This document shows, piece after piece, positions 25,071 to 37,492 of a stretch of 64,000 nucleotides of DNA. The position numbers were made by a program, and so were the translations under genes. Each line of letters starts with the position of its first letter. Position 1 is the stretch's first letter. The notes below the pieces were generated by a model that was given only the letters and a program-made list of their open reading frames with translations, was not told where the DNA came from and did no database searches. Origin of the DNA: Coptis chinensis. Lineage: Eukaryota > Streptophyta > Magnoliopsida > Ranunculales > Ranunculaceae. The stretch spans positions 54,205,001-54,269,000 of the forward strand of contig CM027380.1 of NCBI GenBank assembly GCA_015680905.1, in the 5' to 3' direction.

Positions 25071-25911
25071 ACATTTTTTTTTTTATAATCACTCACAAGG
25101 ACTGAGTAGATTTTACAACAATTATACCATTGACACAAAATTAAAAACAGCCCAGGGTGATAAAAAGTCAAGTTTACCCCTGCCATGAAATAAAAAAACA
25201 ACCCAACCCAACCAAAAGGACCCAGCGTATGTAGTATGAATAAGAACAATCGTTGTTCATACCTCAACATGAGCTATGAACAATCCTTGTTGATACCACA
25301 ACATAATGTATGATCAATGAGAATACCTATTGGAGTAGGAACAATCATTGTTCATACCTACAATTATTGTTCATATCTCAACATGAGTTATGAACAATCA
25401 AAACACCTATTGGAGTAATGTATGATCAGTAAGAACATCTATTGGAGTATGAACAACCATTGTTATATCCATTTTGGGTATGAACAATCACTATTCATAC
25501 CTCAACATAATGTATAATTAGTAAGAACACCTATTGGAGTATAAAAAATTATTGTTCATACATATCTGGGGTATATATGAACAATCACTGTTCATACCTC
25601 AACATAATGTATGATCAGTAAGAACACCTATTGGAGTATAAACAATAATTAATGTTTATAGCTCAACATAAGTTATGAACGATCTCTGTTTATACCTCAA
25701 CATAATGTATGAGGTATGTTCACTTATTTGGGGTATGAATAAACACTATTCATACATGAGAAAAACCAAAACGATAGAAAAGGTAAAATTGGAAAACATT
25801 AATTTTAAATCCTGACTATTTTGTTCTTAAGGGTTATTTTCCCCTGAAAATTAGATTTTCGGATTATTTTCACCTGAAAATTGGGTTTGTGAGTGATTTC
25901 AAAAAAAATGT
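25071..25911. mobile_element. Non-autonomous TIR element of about 840 bp
   Basis: The inverted ends are ACATTTTTTTTTTTATAATCACTCACAA (25071-25098, given with its poly-T core) and, on the minus strand from 25911, ACAT-T8-GAAATCACTCACAA. There is no coding capacity. The centre is a tandem array of palindromic units (separate entry). The superfamily is not assigned because no target duplication is clear. Confidence 0.55.
25225..25765. repeat. Tandem array with embedded palindromes
   Basis: Roughly five diverged units of about 100 bp share CACCTATTGGAGTATGAACA, a palindrome of the form GAACAAT-N-ATTGTTC, and CCTCAACATAATGTATGATC. Each unit could fold into a hairpin. The array fills the TIR element. 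Confidence 0.75.
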
Positions 25912-26380
25912 ATCCTTAAAATCCACCTTTTTCGCTCAACGTAAAGATTTAATTTGCCCCCACTTTTGTTCATGCTCTTTGAAAGATAATCAAATAGTTT
26001 GTGTATCTTAGGTAGTAGTTAGATTCTAGGGTTAAGGGAACTGCAGTGTATCTGCATTAAATGGAGACTTTTTGATATCAGTACACTCATAGATATGGAA
26101 CTGATCCATGAAGTTCAGTTCATGCGTTCCCAAGACTAAAAGGGTGTTCAGGTGGTGGTAATGCAATTGTAGGAGTTGGTTCATGCATTCTGTTAGAGAA
26201 GGATTCAACAGATTGCCTGTTGTTGCCGCCACCAGTGTGATGTGAATGCTCGACAACAAACAAGGTAAAGCTCCAGGGTTTGGGATAATCGATATCAGCT
26301 AGAATTTTCATTAAAATGGATAAGTTCCAGTCTGAATACAATAATTTCACTTCTTAAACTAGTCAATAATTTTACTTCCA

Positions 26381-29300
26381 TCACTTGTGATTTATTCCGT
26401 GAGCTTCATCAGCAGAATCAAACATCTGTGTCAGAGACTTCTTCACCACATCGTCTGCAAAGATATACTTGATTGAATTCCTCCCTAGCTGAAACAATTC
26501 CTTCTCGCCAAGACCTTCACATTTCACATACAAATAGGCATCATCAGTTCAGTAACTAATCAGCATTCAAGACTTACAACACAGGAGACATCCCATACCA
26601 AATGCAGAAGCCGCAAGGCTGTATTCATGAGTTAGACTGGTAGAAAAAACTCCAGTGTCATCAGTGCACAAGGTTATAGGATGCTTTGAGTTGTATAGGT
26701 CAGCTGCACCGTCATTGAATATGTTTCAAATAATAAAACATCAGTTCTCAGGAAAAAAGAAAGACGCGTCAAAAAAACATTGCCAAAGACTTCTTTTCCT
26801 CCACTTGATGTGAAAAACTAACCAAAATGATGGTCTTGTATAGATGCCATACGTCCAGTGCGCACATTCGATGTCAAACATATCTCTACCTACAAAGTGG
26901 TGAAACAACATAAACTTGTAAGCAAGAACAAGGGAGAGATAGATTGTCTAACAGATTTGACAAGTTATCCTCTACAACAAAGATGGTTGCAATGCAAATG
27001 ACAAACCGGAATCTTAGATGTTTTCAACTGTTTCCACTGTTGTTCTTCAAGAAAAACAGCATGACCAATCCTCTGGGGCAGAAAGTCCAGCATTGCTTGG
27101 ACTTCCTTTCGATTTGGTACCTACATGTACTAAGTCGAAAAAATATACCAGTTAGAAAATCGGATTGCGAGTTCAGCACTGAATGTAACACAAGCAGTAT
27201 AAAAATGCCTCAGAAGATATTTAATGCTGAACAAAGCCCGACACACCTCTGCACAGTGAAGAGTTATGGGAAGACCTTGTTGCTTTGCAAATAGCAACGG
27301 CGGCAAAAATTTCTCCCTGCAATACAAAAACAAAAGAAAAAGGTGAATATCATATCAACTAACTATTAGATACAGCATAGAACACTCCAAAAATCTTGAA
27401 TGCCATGAAGTACCATTCTCCCACGACAGGATTGCCAGAAAAGTCTATGCCAACTACCCCTGAATCCCTCAATCCCAAAGCTAATTGAACCTTCCAAAAG
27501 AAAAGACAACCTTAGCTGCACCATCTTACATCTAGATTAAAAAATTGGAACTTCAACAACCATTAAGAAATGAAAAGGCTACAGCATTACAACATACAGT
27601 TTCCATTGCCGCTGCAGTAGACTCACGACGGTCAATACTGAGAAGAAGACGAACAAATATGTGTTTCCTCATGGTTTCATTGTCATTTCTAAACAATGTC
27701 TTACTGGAGGTTTTCTGGTCCAAATAAGAAGGAAGGAAACTGACATCAACAGTACTAATAGCCTTTAAGCCGTTAATAACTGCTTCCATGTAGGATCCCT
27801 TTGTCATTCCTTTTGCTTCATTTTCCTGTACAGATGAAATCATATATTTTTCCCATCATTCTGAATGTGTCATAAGTGAGTTCTGGTAAAGAATTAAATA
27901 TCGTATTTTGCACTTTTAAATGCTACCAGTAGTCATTTTTGTAAGCTTAGATGCACATGAAAGTTGCTTCTTTTAAATAGTAGAACCTCATCAGAAAATA
28001 ATAGGTATATATACAATTCAAAACTCCTACACTATATAATCCTGAAATTAAGTTATTTGATATCGTTTAACTCAAAAAAAGTGGGGGATCCAAAAGGACC
28101 ACTACAAGTATACAACACCACAAAAGGATGAAACTTAAAGAAGGCATCTAAATTAAGACATCAAAAGAAGTCTCTGTCTCCAACTCTGAATCACATTCAT
28201 TACTTTTATGTTTTAGTCCTGAAAGAGGAGTGGGAAACAAGAAAGAGGCTCTCTTGCAGCCAAGTTTTCTCCTACGACCAAGTTTGTGTAGTAGCGTCTA
28301 AACTTGCTGATCAATATATATATGTTAATGTGCACTTCTACAAGGGGAAGAAGAGCAGCATTTATGTTCTGATGCACCGAGTTCCACAGATTTGTCCTAG
28401 AGTTCTAAGCAAGTGGGTTCCTTATCGATCCTTGAAGCAAGAAAAACTAGATTACATGGTTGTTCTGTGGGCACCAAGATGCAGTCTTGTGCATATATTG
28501 ACAACTCATAATTTTAAACTCATTACATACCTTTGGAGTGGTTCTTAGCTCCAAATAAACGACATTCTCAGAAGCAAAATCCTCAATTACCTGTTTGTAC
28601 GATGAACAGCATACAAATAATTGTGACGACAGTAAATTAGTGAACCAAAAAAGAGAAAATAAAATAAATAAAAAAGTAAACATAAAAATGAGTATTGCAC
28701 TAACTTCTTTGGTGATTCTGGTAACAGTGTCGTGATTGGTAGTAATTACATGGATCAGGTCAAACAGCTTGAAACACTCATCTAGTGAACGGTCACCTGT
28801 GTTTCAAAATAAAACAAAACATTACTTCAAAGGGGTTATAAAAAAAATCTATCCTCCGCATTTTCATCTCACAACAAATGAAAGGCAAAAAGTGCAAAGC
28901 ACTAAACTTATGAAAGTCGGATTCCAACCCAATATCCAGATTCCTTAGCAACCTTCTTGGTGTCCTAATCATTTAACTCGAGATTTTCTTTCCTTTCTTA
29001 CTAACAATGGCTTTTAGAAAGGGCTAGTTTCCAAGTTGATATTGAACATTTTTTTTTTCTTCAATTCAATCTCCAATCACATTGATTTTTTTTATGCAGA
29101 TTGACAAACATTCAAGCCTCAGTGGGTCCAATTGTATCCTAAAAAGGAGACCAAATAGCAAATCCAAAAGCAAATTGGTACTCCTATTCTCAACAAAACT
29201 ATACAATTCAATTAGGGCTTTGAAAGAAAAAGAAAAAAAGTGAGTAGTAGACATACTTTTCATGATTACATGCTCAACAGCAGCAAAATCCACAACACCC

Positions 29301-29509
29301 TTTTCACCCAGCTGTTTAGCAAGTTCACTAGCAAACAATAAACAACCAAACAACACAGCTAATTAAACGCCATCAAGAACTAGAATGACAACAAGTACAT
29401 GAAATAAACAGTAAGAAGATTGTAAAGCTTACAGCAATGTGGAATGTCTGATAGAGCCATTGAGGTGGGCATGAAGTTCTATCTTGGGTTGTTTCAGGCA
29501 CCACTCCAT
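26381..29509 (-). CDS. MAPDA: N6-methyl-AMP deaminase (adenosine deaminase-like, MAPDA/ADAL)
   Basis: Family role: hydrolyses N6-methyl-AMP, released by RNA turnover, to IMP in the cytosol, so that methylated adenine is not reused. I assign eleven exons on the minus strand: 29433-29509, 29257-29327, 28705-28796, 28531-28590, 27598-27825, 27414-27490, 27247-27316, 27007-27120, 26823-26889, 26599-26703 and 26381-26514. All introns are GT-AG, and phases close to 1095 nt (364 codons plus TGA). Plant homologues are about 355 residues. Visible active-site parts: metal-binding HAHLNGSIR (His13, His15), TLHCAE (His222, catalytic Glu225), RIGHA (His245) and CTDDTG (Asp300, Asp301). HCAE replaces the more usual HCGE. 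The start ATG at 29509 fits the short plant N-terminus. No transposon disrupts an exon. The gene looks functional. Confidence 0.96.
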
Positions 29510-30899
29510 CTCTACTTGTGTATGGAAGATTGGGAGTGTTTATTTTATTTATTCATAGGCTCTAGTTAAATATTCACGTGTTGAGTACGTAGTTCAGTTG
29601 AACAAGTCATCATTTTAGTCAACACACCAGTTGTTTTCTTTCTTTCTCAGAGAGTAAATATCATTATATCAATCAGCAGCTCATCCGCTCAAGTCTTCCT
29701 TGCAAACGTTAACTTCATTTCCATTGGGAGGTCCTAGGTGGGCCCCTTAGGAACAAAGCCATGGGACCTCTTCCAGAGAGCTATAGTCATTTTCAACACT
29801 CGTACCACTCTAGCTGTGTGTGCACTATGGTTGGCATGATAGATAGCAGAATTTGTGCCATGACAAAATTTGGTTCCAAAGAAAGGCTATTAAAAGAAAA
29901 AGGAGTTGGGATATGGGTGTGGCCTAACTCCTAAATCACTGGATGTTTTGTTGTCGTTACCTCTTTAAATCATGTGGCTACGTCTTTACTTTGCATAGGT
30001 ACATGTATCAGAAAATGCAAAGCTATATAGTAAAGTCGTAGCATGTGCATAAAAAGATTTGGAATCCCTCTTGATGTGTCCTGTTTAATCTTCTTTGTCT
30101 CGCACGGGAATTAGGAAATCTGGAAACTTTAGTCAGCATCATACTCAGATCCTACTCAGCTCATTTGAAGAATATGTTTGTATTTGTGCCTCTGTGCATT
30201 AATGTGGTTGGTACCAAGGTCGAAGAAGGATCATAGCGCTCCATGTGCAAAATCTCATAAAAGTTTTTTGGTGTTTATACAAGTTGGAAGATTTTGACAA
30301 TTTAGCAGATTGAGGATATCTTCGATAATGTTGAGAATTGCATCTTATAAGTTTGTTTCTTAGTGAGGTGATTGAGTGATTGAGTCCAAACATTGATGAT
30401 ACAGTGGGTGACAGCCATCATTCCAAGTACCTCTGGATTTTCTCTCACTTTGTTAAGAGCTTTGAGTACTTTGGTCCAATGGTCCTGGCTAAATCCGGCA
30501 ACCAATTAACAATGACTTTACAGTTTATACTGTGCTTGTTTGCCTGTAAGAATTTCCATGTAATACAGCAGAGTGGTTCTGAACAAAACAAAAGATTGTT
30601 ACAAGTTACAAGTAGTTTGAATATCTATGTAACACTTGGCTAGTTTGCTGCCAATTCAAAACTGGAATTAACAATGACTTTAGGCTGTGCCAGGAAGGCA
30701 GGAAGATAACCATACATACACAAAAGCCAATCAAACATTATTTGAGCCACAACAAATGGGCAAGGGCATAACCATACATACACAAAAGCCAATCAAGAGG
30801 ATGCTTCCTAGACGTACAGAACACATGAAAGCCGTCATCAGTCGTGTTCATTACCTAGGTCGTAGTGTTGCAAATGGCTCCCAGTTTCCAAACTTTACA
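29510..30899. other. Upstream region of the deaminase gene; no further gene seen
   Basis: The first few hundred bases upstream of 29509 are the likely promoter and 5' leader. No precise TATA box or start site could be fixed. Short open frames at 30199-30643 have no family features. A stretch with CATACATACACAAAAGCCAA is repeated at about 30711 and 30772. Confidence 0.45.
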
Positions 30900-31357
30900 T
30901 CCTACCTATATTAATAACCGTTTCTCCCAAGATGCTCATAGTGAGCCACATCAGCAAAGTTTTTAAAATAGTCTCTATTTGAAAAATAATTACTTGCCTT
31001 CTTACCAAACTAACCCTGAATTTGGCCTGCTCTCTAATTTAATATAAATTAAAATTGTCCTTTCATGTGTTATGCTAAAACAAAAAACAAAGCTACGCAC
31101 AAATGTACGCATGGGATAAAAAAAAACAAATTCTAAAAAATAATGGATTAGTTAATTGATATGTATTAGTTATTGGGATATGGATATGGATATGTATTAG
31201 TTAATAGATATAGATATGTATTAGTTAATAGATATGGATATGGATTACTTATTGGATATGGATATGTTAAACTTCCAAGTGCTTCCCTTAAATATAGGCC
31301 CAGACATGATGGGTTTAAGAATAACAGGCCCGGCCACAGGTCGGGCTGCATGGCTAG
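30900..31357 (+). mobile_element. Short non-autonomous Helitron, 458 bp
   Basis: It starts TCCTACCTATATTAATAACC after an A and ends GGCCCGGCCACAGGTCGGGC (hairpin GCCCG/CGGGC), TGCATGGCTAG, then T. The A/T insertion site, TC start, hairpin and CTAG end are all present. The interior carries a GGATAT-rich minisatellite at about 31150-31265. No coding. Confidence 0.75.
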
Positions 31358-31656
31358 TTTACCAAAGGAGCTATAAATGACCATAAAATATAACATACGT
31401 TGTAGCTTAATCAATCATTGAAATGAATGCAACATCTTTTACTTAGACGGCCAACCAAATAAAACCCATGTCAAGACTTTTTTTTTGATAAAACCTTCAT
31501 ACATTATATTAAAATAGATAAAATATCCCTAGGACAGTACAAATAAAACTGTTTCGGACCATCAGAACTAGCCCACTCTGCTAGCTTTATAGCCCAATTA
31601 TTCCCTGTTACAGAAGTGTACCTAAACGAAAATTCTATCATATCCGGCCTTCATGT

Positions 31657-32330
31657 TCATCTCTTCTCTGGCCAATTCTGATCCCTATTTGAGCTCCTTG
31701 ATGGATTAGTTATGATTTTGATCACTTGTTGATCAGTTCCTTCAAAGATCGCATTCACCACTCCCTTTTGTCTGACGAGATCAACCGCAAATTCTGTGGC
31801 AAGAAGGCTAGCTTCAGTGCGAGAGAGGGACCGCATGTGTTGGGTTACAGCGGCAACACACACTCCATTCCAATCTCTTATAATTGCTGCAGAGAGAGTA
31901 GAGAGCTTAGATTTCATAAACAAACCATAGTAGTTCACTTTAAACTGACCAAAAGGAGGAGCAATCCATTCCCCCTCACTTTCAGAAAGTTCCATCTGTT
32001 GTGAAAAGATAGCCAAGGGGCTATCCACAGTAGTCCATTTCTGCCAATCAGCCAAAGCCTTGGCAAGAACTTGTTCCTGGTTAGGTCGAACAAACCTAAA
32101 CCGACAATCATTTCTATGCCACCAAAGGTGGGGTACAACAAAGCAAAAACATATAGGGAAACATTCTCAGAAGGACTATCTCGCCTTGAAAAAGTTAAAC
32201 CATCTTTGAGACATAAAAGCTCCACTCTCCACTCGAGCCCTAGCCAAGAAGAAAACCAAAGTCTTTTGCTCCAAGTGCATTCAAAGAACAAATGATCCAA
32301 ATTTTCCGGTCGATCATTGCAAAAATGCAC
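31657..32330 (-). pseudogene. LINE zinc-binding domain and RNase H remnant
   Basis: One frame (31935-32330) has HFCNDRPENLDHLFFECTW, the zf-RVT Cys/His pattern. A second, shifted frame (31657-32055) has an RNase H domain: FKVNYYGLF, IRDWNGVCVAAV, EASLLATEFAV and FEGTDQQVI. The first catalytic Asp position, normally VN(V/F)DGA, reads Tyr, so it would be inactive. Confidence 0.8.
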
Positions 32331-32373
32331 AAATTTCTACATTGATGTGATGTTCCACCAAAGCACTACCCGG

Positions 32374-33348
32374 TTAAAAATAATTTTTTGCCGTTTCCAT
32401 AAGAAAAGTTTCACTCTTCTTTGGAATTTTGAGCTTCCATATTCCCATCAAATCCTTATTTTGTGGATTAGTTGAGCATTGACCTTCCGACATGTTTAGA
32501 GAGCAAATAAAATCATAGGCAGACTTTCTTTGTAAAATTTCCATTTGGGCCGGATTCCACAACAGCTTATCATAAGAAGATGGACGAGCTTGCACACTCT
32601 TGATAGAATTAAGAACCATAGGAAGAATCAGAGAAGAGAGGCGCACACAATCCCAAGAGCCGTCAGGATTTATAAAATCATCCACTGTAAGTTCCAGGTC
32701 CACACATGGTGGAAGAGGGGTGACAAGATCCAGAAGAGCCCATGGCTTGTTCATCACCATCACCCATTGGTCAGTCCAAAATTTCACCGATGCACCATCC
32801 CTAATCCTCCAAAGTGCTCCCAATTCCACAAAAAACTTAACTTTTTTCAAACCTTGGCAAATAGGAGAAGCATCAGAAGTATCTGTAGTGAAATTATGTA
32901 GGGTAAGAGTTTTGGTATACTTAGACCTCATGAGTTCACTCCAAAGTGACTTTTCTATCATAGCTCTCCAGAAAAGTTTGCAAAGGAGTGCCAAGTTAAA
33001 AGAATGAGCATCCCTGAAACCCAAACCCCCTTCTGCTTTCGTTTTGCACAAGCTACTCCATTTACAGAGGTGAATGGCATTACTATCCGGGCTATTCCAC
33101 CAGAAATCCCGACATGCCTTGTCCATTTTATCAGTGATGGAGATGGGAATATGGAATGCAGACATAGTATAAACTAGCTTTGCTTGAGTAACAGCTTTAA
33201 TGAGAGTTGTCCGGCCTGCCTGGGAAAGAAGTTTCCCCTGCCAATTCGCCACTGCACTTCTCACTCTATCTAGCAAAAAGCGAAAGTCCTGGACTTTAGA
33301 TTTTGAAAAGATGATAGGCGAGCCAAGATACATATCAGACCCAGTCAT
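32374..33348 (-). pseudogene. LINE reverse transcriptase C-terminal part and connection region
   Basis: It is in the same frame as the core: YLGSPIIFSKSKVQDFRF, WQGKLLSQAGRTTLIKAV, FWWNSPDSNAIHLCKW and GGLGFRDAHSFNLALL are the usual thumb/connection blocks of plant L1 elements. The end WKLKIPKK marks the start of the zinc-binding domain. Confidence 0.9.
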
Positions 33349-34461
33349 CTAAGCCACCTCCAAAGTGTGCTTCACCGACTCCTGTATATCATGACTTGTT
33401 CCCTGACTGAAAAGAATAGATGATTTGTCTCTATTTATCATTTGACCAGTAGCATCACAATAGAGTCTCAGAATCTTATCGATATTGTGAGCTTCATTCG
33501 GTAAAGTCTTCCCAAATATAATCAAATCATCCGCATATAGCATATGAGAGATACTAGGAGCCTTCCTTGAGATCTTGATGCCAGAAATGGCTTGTGCAGC
33601 TTGAGCTTGTAGAAGAAGTCTGGATAAAGCTTCAGAGAGTATGATGAAAAAGTATGGAGACAGGGGGTCCCCTTGCCGAAGTCCCCTCATCGGTGTAATA
33701 ATGGTCTTCAATGGGGAGCCATTCAGCAAAACATTATACTTCACGGTAGAGATACAAAACGAACCGGTATGAATAACTCTATCGGAGAAACCCGACTTAC
33801 TCATGATAGCAAGGAGAGAAACCCATTCAACTCTGTCGTAAGCCTTTGACATGTCCATCTTTAAAGCAAAAAGACCCAGTTTGTTCTTCGCCGCTTTTTT
33901 TATTTTATGGATGACTTCATGTACTACTCCAATGTTATCTCCAATTGCACAATTGGGTGCAAAGGCACCTTGGTTGGGAGAGATAAACTTAGGCAACAAC
34001 CCTCTTAATCTATTCGCAAGGAGTTTGGAGATAACCTTGTAGGAAACATTACATAGGCTGATGGGTCTATAATGTGAAGTGTAACAAGGGTTGTCTGTCT
34101 TGGGGATGAGAGAAATGAAAGTTTGATTAAGATATTTACCAAATTTTCTTTCAGTGAAAAAATTCTGGACCATCTTAACAAGGTCAGTACCCACAATCCT
34201 CCAAAATCTTTGATAAAACATGGCTGGAAAGCCATCAGGTCCCGGTGCTTTGTGACTCCCCATGGATTTAACAACTTTTTGAATCTCTGTAATAGAAGGA
34301 CATCTGATGATAGACATGTTTTCTATATCAGTTATACAAGGTTCAAAGAGATTGACGATTGTATTCAGAGAAGCAGGAAGAGTCGGGTTAGATGGTGGTC
34401 TGAAAATATCCTCAAAAGAAGTGAGGAATTGATGGCAATAGTTTGTCCGGAAGTAAGCCAT
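33349..34461 (-). pseudogene. LINE reverse transcriptase core
   Basis: The 370-codon open frame holds the LINE reverse transcriptase blocks in order: HKAPGPDGFPAMFYQRFW, FISLIPKTD, RPISLCNVSYKVISKLLANR, SPNQGAF, KMDMSKAYDRVEW, GLRQGDPLSPYFF and the catalytic MLYADDLIIF. It ends at an in-frame TAG directly continuous with the next frame downstream (32374-33348), so a single stop separates the core from the thumb and C-terminal part. Confidence 0.95.
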
Positions 34462-34511
34462 GTGCCATCCTTTTCTCGAATTTTATCAATATCATTCCTT
34501 CTCTGCGAAAG

Positions 34512-35605
34512 CTAGCAAAGGAGTGAAAAACTTTGTATTGTTGTCCGTGATCCGGCCACGGTTTGAATGAGAGATGTGTTTCGATATAACTGCTCTTTTC
34601 GATATAGGTCCATAATATTTTTTCTCATTTCCTTGATCTCCGGAAGATTGACATCCGTAACGAGGTTAGAGATAAGTGAAGTTAACCGTTTCGATTCTTT
34701 AACGGGTAAAATGTTCCCAAACACTTCCCTATTCCATGTCCGAAGAGAGGTTCTGAGAAACTTGAACTTAGAATTCAGAATGAAAGATGGCGACCCCAAA
34801 GATAGGTGACTCCAACAGTTTTCGATCACGCCTTCACATGAAACATCTTTGCACCACATGTCATGGAATCTGAAAGGCTTTGGGCCACTATCAACCACAC
34901 CAGTCATATGAAGAACCAGAACAACATGATCAGACGAAGAAGTTGCAATATGTGAAACACATGCCATAGGGAAAATATCTAGCCATTCCACATTCGCAAT
35001 TGCTCGATCCAGTCTTTCTCTAATATTGGCTTCACCCATTCTATGATTCGACCAAGTAAAAGATGGTCCAGAGAACCCAAGATCAGTCATATCAAGATCA
35101 TTAATAAGGCTAACAAAATCATCCAAATGTCTAAGGGGTATAGTATTCCCCCCTTCCTTCTCAGCAGAGCACACCACAGCATTGAAATCACCCATAATGA
35201 GCCACGGGCCAGAAAAAACCCTTTTGTAAGCTCTGAGATAATCCCATACAGCACGCCTTTTGTGGGCTATCGGTTCCCCATATATGAAAGAAACATGCCA
35301 AGATACATTAGTTAGGTAATTGATAAAAGTGCCAGATATTGCATGTTTACAGCCATCAATCACTTGAAAGGATATGTTATCCTTATAGAGCTTCGCAATA
35401 CCACCACTCGCGCCTACCGGATCTACCGAAAAAACTTGAGGATATTTAAGCGATTTTTTACATACATAAGTTTATTATACATAAGTTTAGTTTCTACAAG
35501 AAATAAAACATCGGGATTAAACTGCTTCACAAGGCTCCTAAGGTTCAGAACTGTTTCCTTAGAGCCCATCCCCCGACAGTTCCAGGATATCATCATTGCA
35601 CCAAA
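34512..35605 (-). pseudogene. LINE endonuclease (APE-like) domain
   Basis: The minus frame begins MISWNCRGMGSKETVLNLR near 35598 and continues with VLFLVETK (catalytic Glu), then in another frame WLIMGDFNAV (Asp, Asn), FTWSNHR and SSDHVVLVL (Asp, His). These are the sequential motifs of plant L1 endonucleases, which nick target DNA for target-primed reverse transcription. A frame break separates the first 80 or so residues from the rest. Confidence 0.88.
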
Positions 35606-37492
35606 AGGTGTTGCGATGCGACAGAAGTTGCAAACCCGTTCAAAGTAACAACACCTTGTGTGGATGAGTTATGCGTGTCATCCGTCATTTGCTAAGCAGT
35701 ATCATTCACAACCACTGTCTCACTAGGTATGAAACGGTTACTCAGGTACAGTCTTAGTAGCATTGGCAATTATTGAGCAACCGAAATCTTCTCTGTGCCA
35801 ACAGCGTACACCCCTACTAACCCACTCGTCTTACATCAAGGAAAACCACCAAGACAAACTAAAATCAGCACCCATACAACTCAAAGCCTTGAACAAGAAA
35901 CCACAAAACCTAAACTGATTTAAACTCAGAAAGAATCACAACATAGGTCACACCCGACTTCTCGAAACTCAGTAGGAACAAAACTTCAATCACTTTCTTA
36001 CCACCATCCAGAAAGTTATTCTCAAATTGATTGCAACTGAAATATCAGCACTGTCTCTATCTCTGATTAATACTGCAGCAACATCATCCAAAGTTGGTGT
36101 TTCATGAACTCAGACAAAAGACCCGGAAAGAACTAACTTCGCATGACCAGAAAAAATCTCTGCTATCAATGGAAATCCCCTCACTTCATCGATTCATCCC
36201 CCACAAACAAGCAGGAAATCGATTAATTAAGGCCTCAATTCCTCTCTGCAAAGCAATTTGTATCTCGTCAGAACCCGATGTTTTTCTCCCCAAAATACCG
36301 CTGATGCCATCACACGCAAACAAAAGATACATCTCCACTGCAAACATATTCAGAAAGGAGGAGAAGCTGGAAAATCAATAGCAATAGACAAATCAGGAGA
36401 CCCTCGCGATGGTGAAAGAAAGTGATTGAGTGAACTAGCTGATCGGAGCAGAAAACATCTTCTTCTTATATAGACTAATCCGGAGTTGGCCTGAAAATGA
36501 TCAGAGTTGGCCTGGATATGATCGGAGATGGCTCTCTTAAATCCTAACTTCAATTGTGTCTTTTTATGCTAACCCACATCATCACCACCAATACTGCAAA
36601 AGAGAAGCAAAAACTGGACGACCGGAATCTTTACATAGTTGGCCTGAATCTCTCCGGAAATACCTCTGAAGGGCCGTAACTTTGGGACTCTCTACCACCT
36701 TAGGCAGGCACCGCCATCACACTGAGAAAAACGGGGAAAAAATTGCAAAGTTGTTTCCTTTCTAAAGCTCATACCTTTTTACTACAGATCTCGATCAATA
36801 AGAAAGCTGGAGGTAGCTTGCCACCCAGATCCATACAAGATTACTTCAGATCTCCATGAAGGTATCTACAAAGAAGCTTCCCCGTCATCTAGTAGCATAA
36901 GGTTACTCTCACGTACAAAGATGAGGCTAATTTATTGTAAGAGACAGATCGATCAACATTGTGCAAAGACTGGGCGAAATCTTGGTGAGCAATTTCAGGA
37001 CGATGAATAGTTTGGGTATCGTTGTTAGTCAAATGATCGAATGCTCAATATAATAAAGGTTAACATGTTATCTGAAGTAAAGGTAATTAGACAGGGTTAA
37101 CCGCATCTATCATTCATCCAAAGTAAAGACCAAATCTTCTGTAAGGATACATTTAAGCCAGTTAAATTTTAGCTTTCTTCTTCCCCTTAGAACTATATGA
37201 ACATTAGGATCAAATAATGCCATCACAACACGTCCACTTTTACGGGAGATTTCCTATCTGGTACTATAAACAGTACTGGACTATAAAAAGGTAAAATTTC
37301 CAAATTCGATGGCAACAGATTTACGTTACAGCATAACAGATCAATCAATACAATTATATATATTGGAGACAACATCTTTTTTAAAAGATGCAATGGTCAG
37401 CTTCAGATCATCAGTCGATTACTACATAGGTTACAACAGATGCAAAGTAGATACAACAAATTAATAGGGAGAAAACGAAAACCTTAACCAAT
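35606..37492. other. Stretch between the LINE and the L6 gene; possibly a decayed LINE 5' part
   Basis: No protein family was recognised. Minus-strand sequence near 36560-36400 looks like a 5' leader (repeated GGCCAACTC units, then CACTTTCTTTCACCATCGCG). It could be the 5' end of the LINE or an unrelated transcript. L6 3' UTR sequence is expected just below 37493. Confidence 0.35.

Larger units (their letters stand above)
31479..35605 (-). mobile_element. L1-type LINE, decayed, about 4.1 kb
   Basis: In minus orientation the element begins near 35605 with an endonuclease, continues through reverse transcriptase, zinc-binding domain and RNase H, and ends in a short poly(A) (poly-T on plus at about 31479-31487). 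A gag-like ORF1 is not seen, so either it is 5' truncated or ORF1 lies decayed in 35606-36900. The coding frame is interrupted by several stops or frameshifts: between the endonuclease and reverse transcriptase (about 34462-34511), at an in-frame TAG at 33349-33351, around 32331-32373, and near 35364-35450. It lies upstream of the deaminase gene and downstream of L6. No clear target duplication was found. Confidence 0.93.

Noticed and set aside
25225-25765. Regularly repeated palindromic units considered as a CRISPR array
   Set aside because: Units are about 100 bp, diverged and without unique spacers, in a plant nuclear context. This is a tandem repeat in a TIR element.
30199-30643. Overlapping ORFs on both strands, one with SQDHWTKVLKALNKVR
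   Set aside because: Faintly like copia reverse-transcriptase downstream sequence, but too short and unsupported by neighbours.
32545-34515. Several plus-strand ORFs of 118-135 codons
   Set aside because: Shadows of the minus-strand LINE reverse transcriptase.
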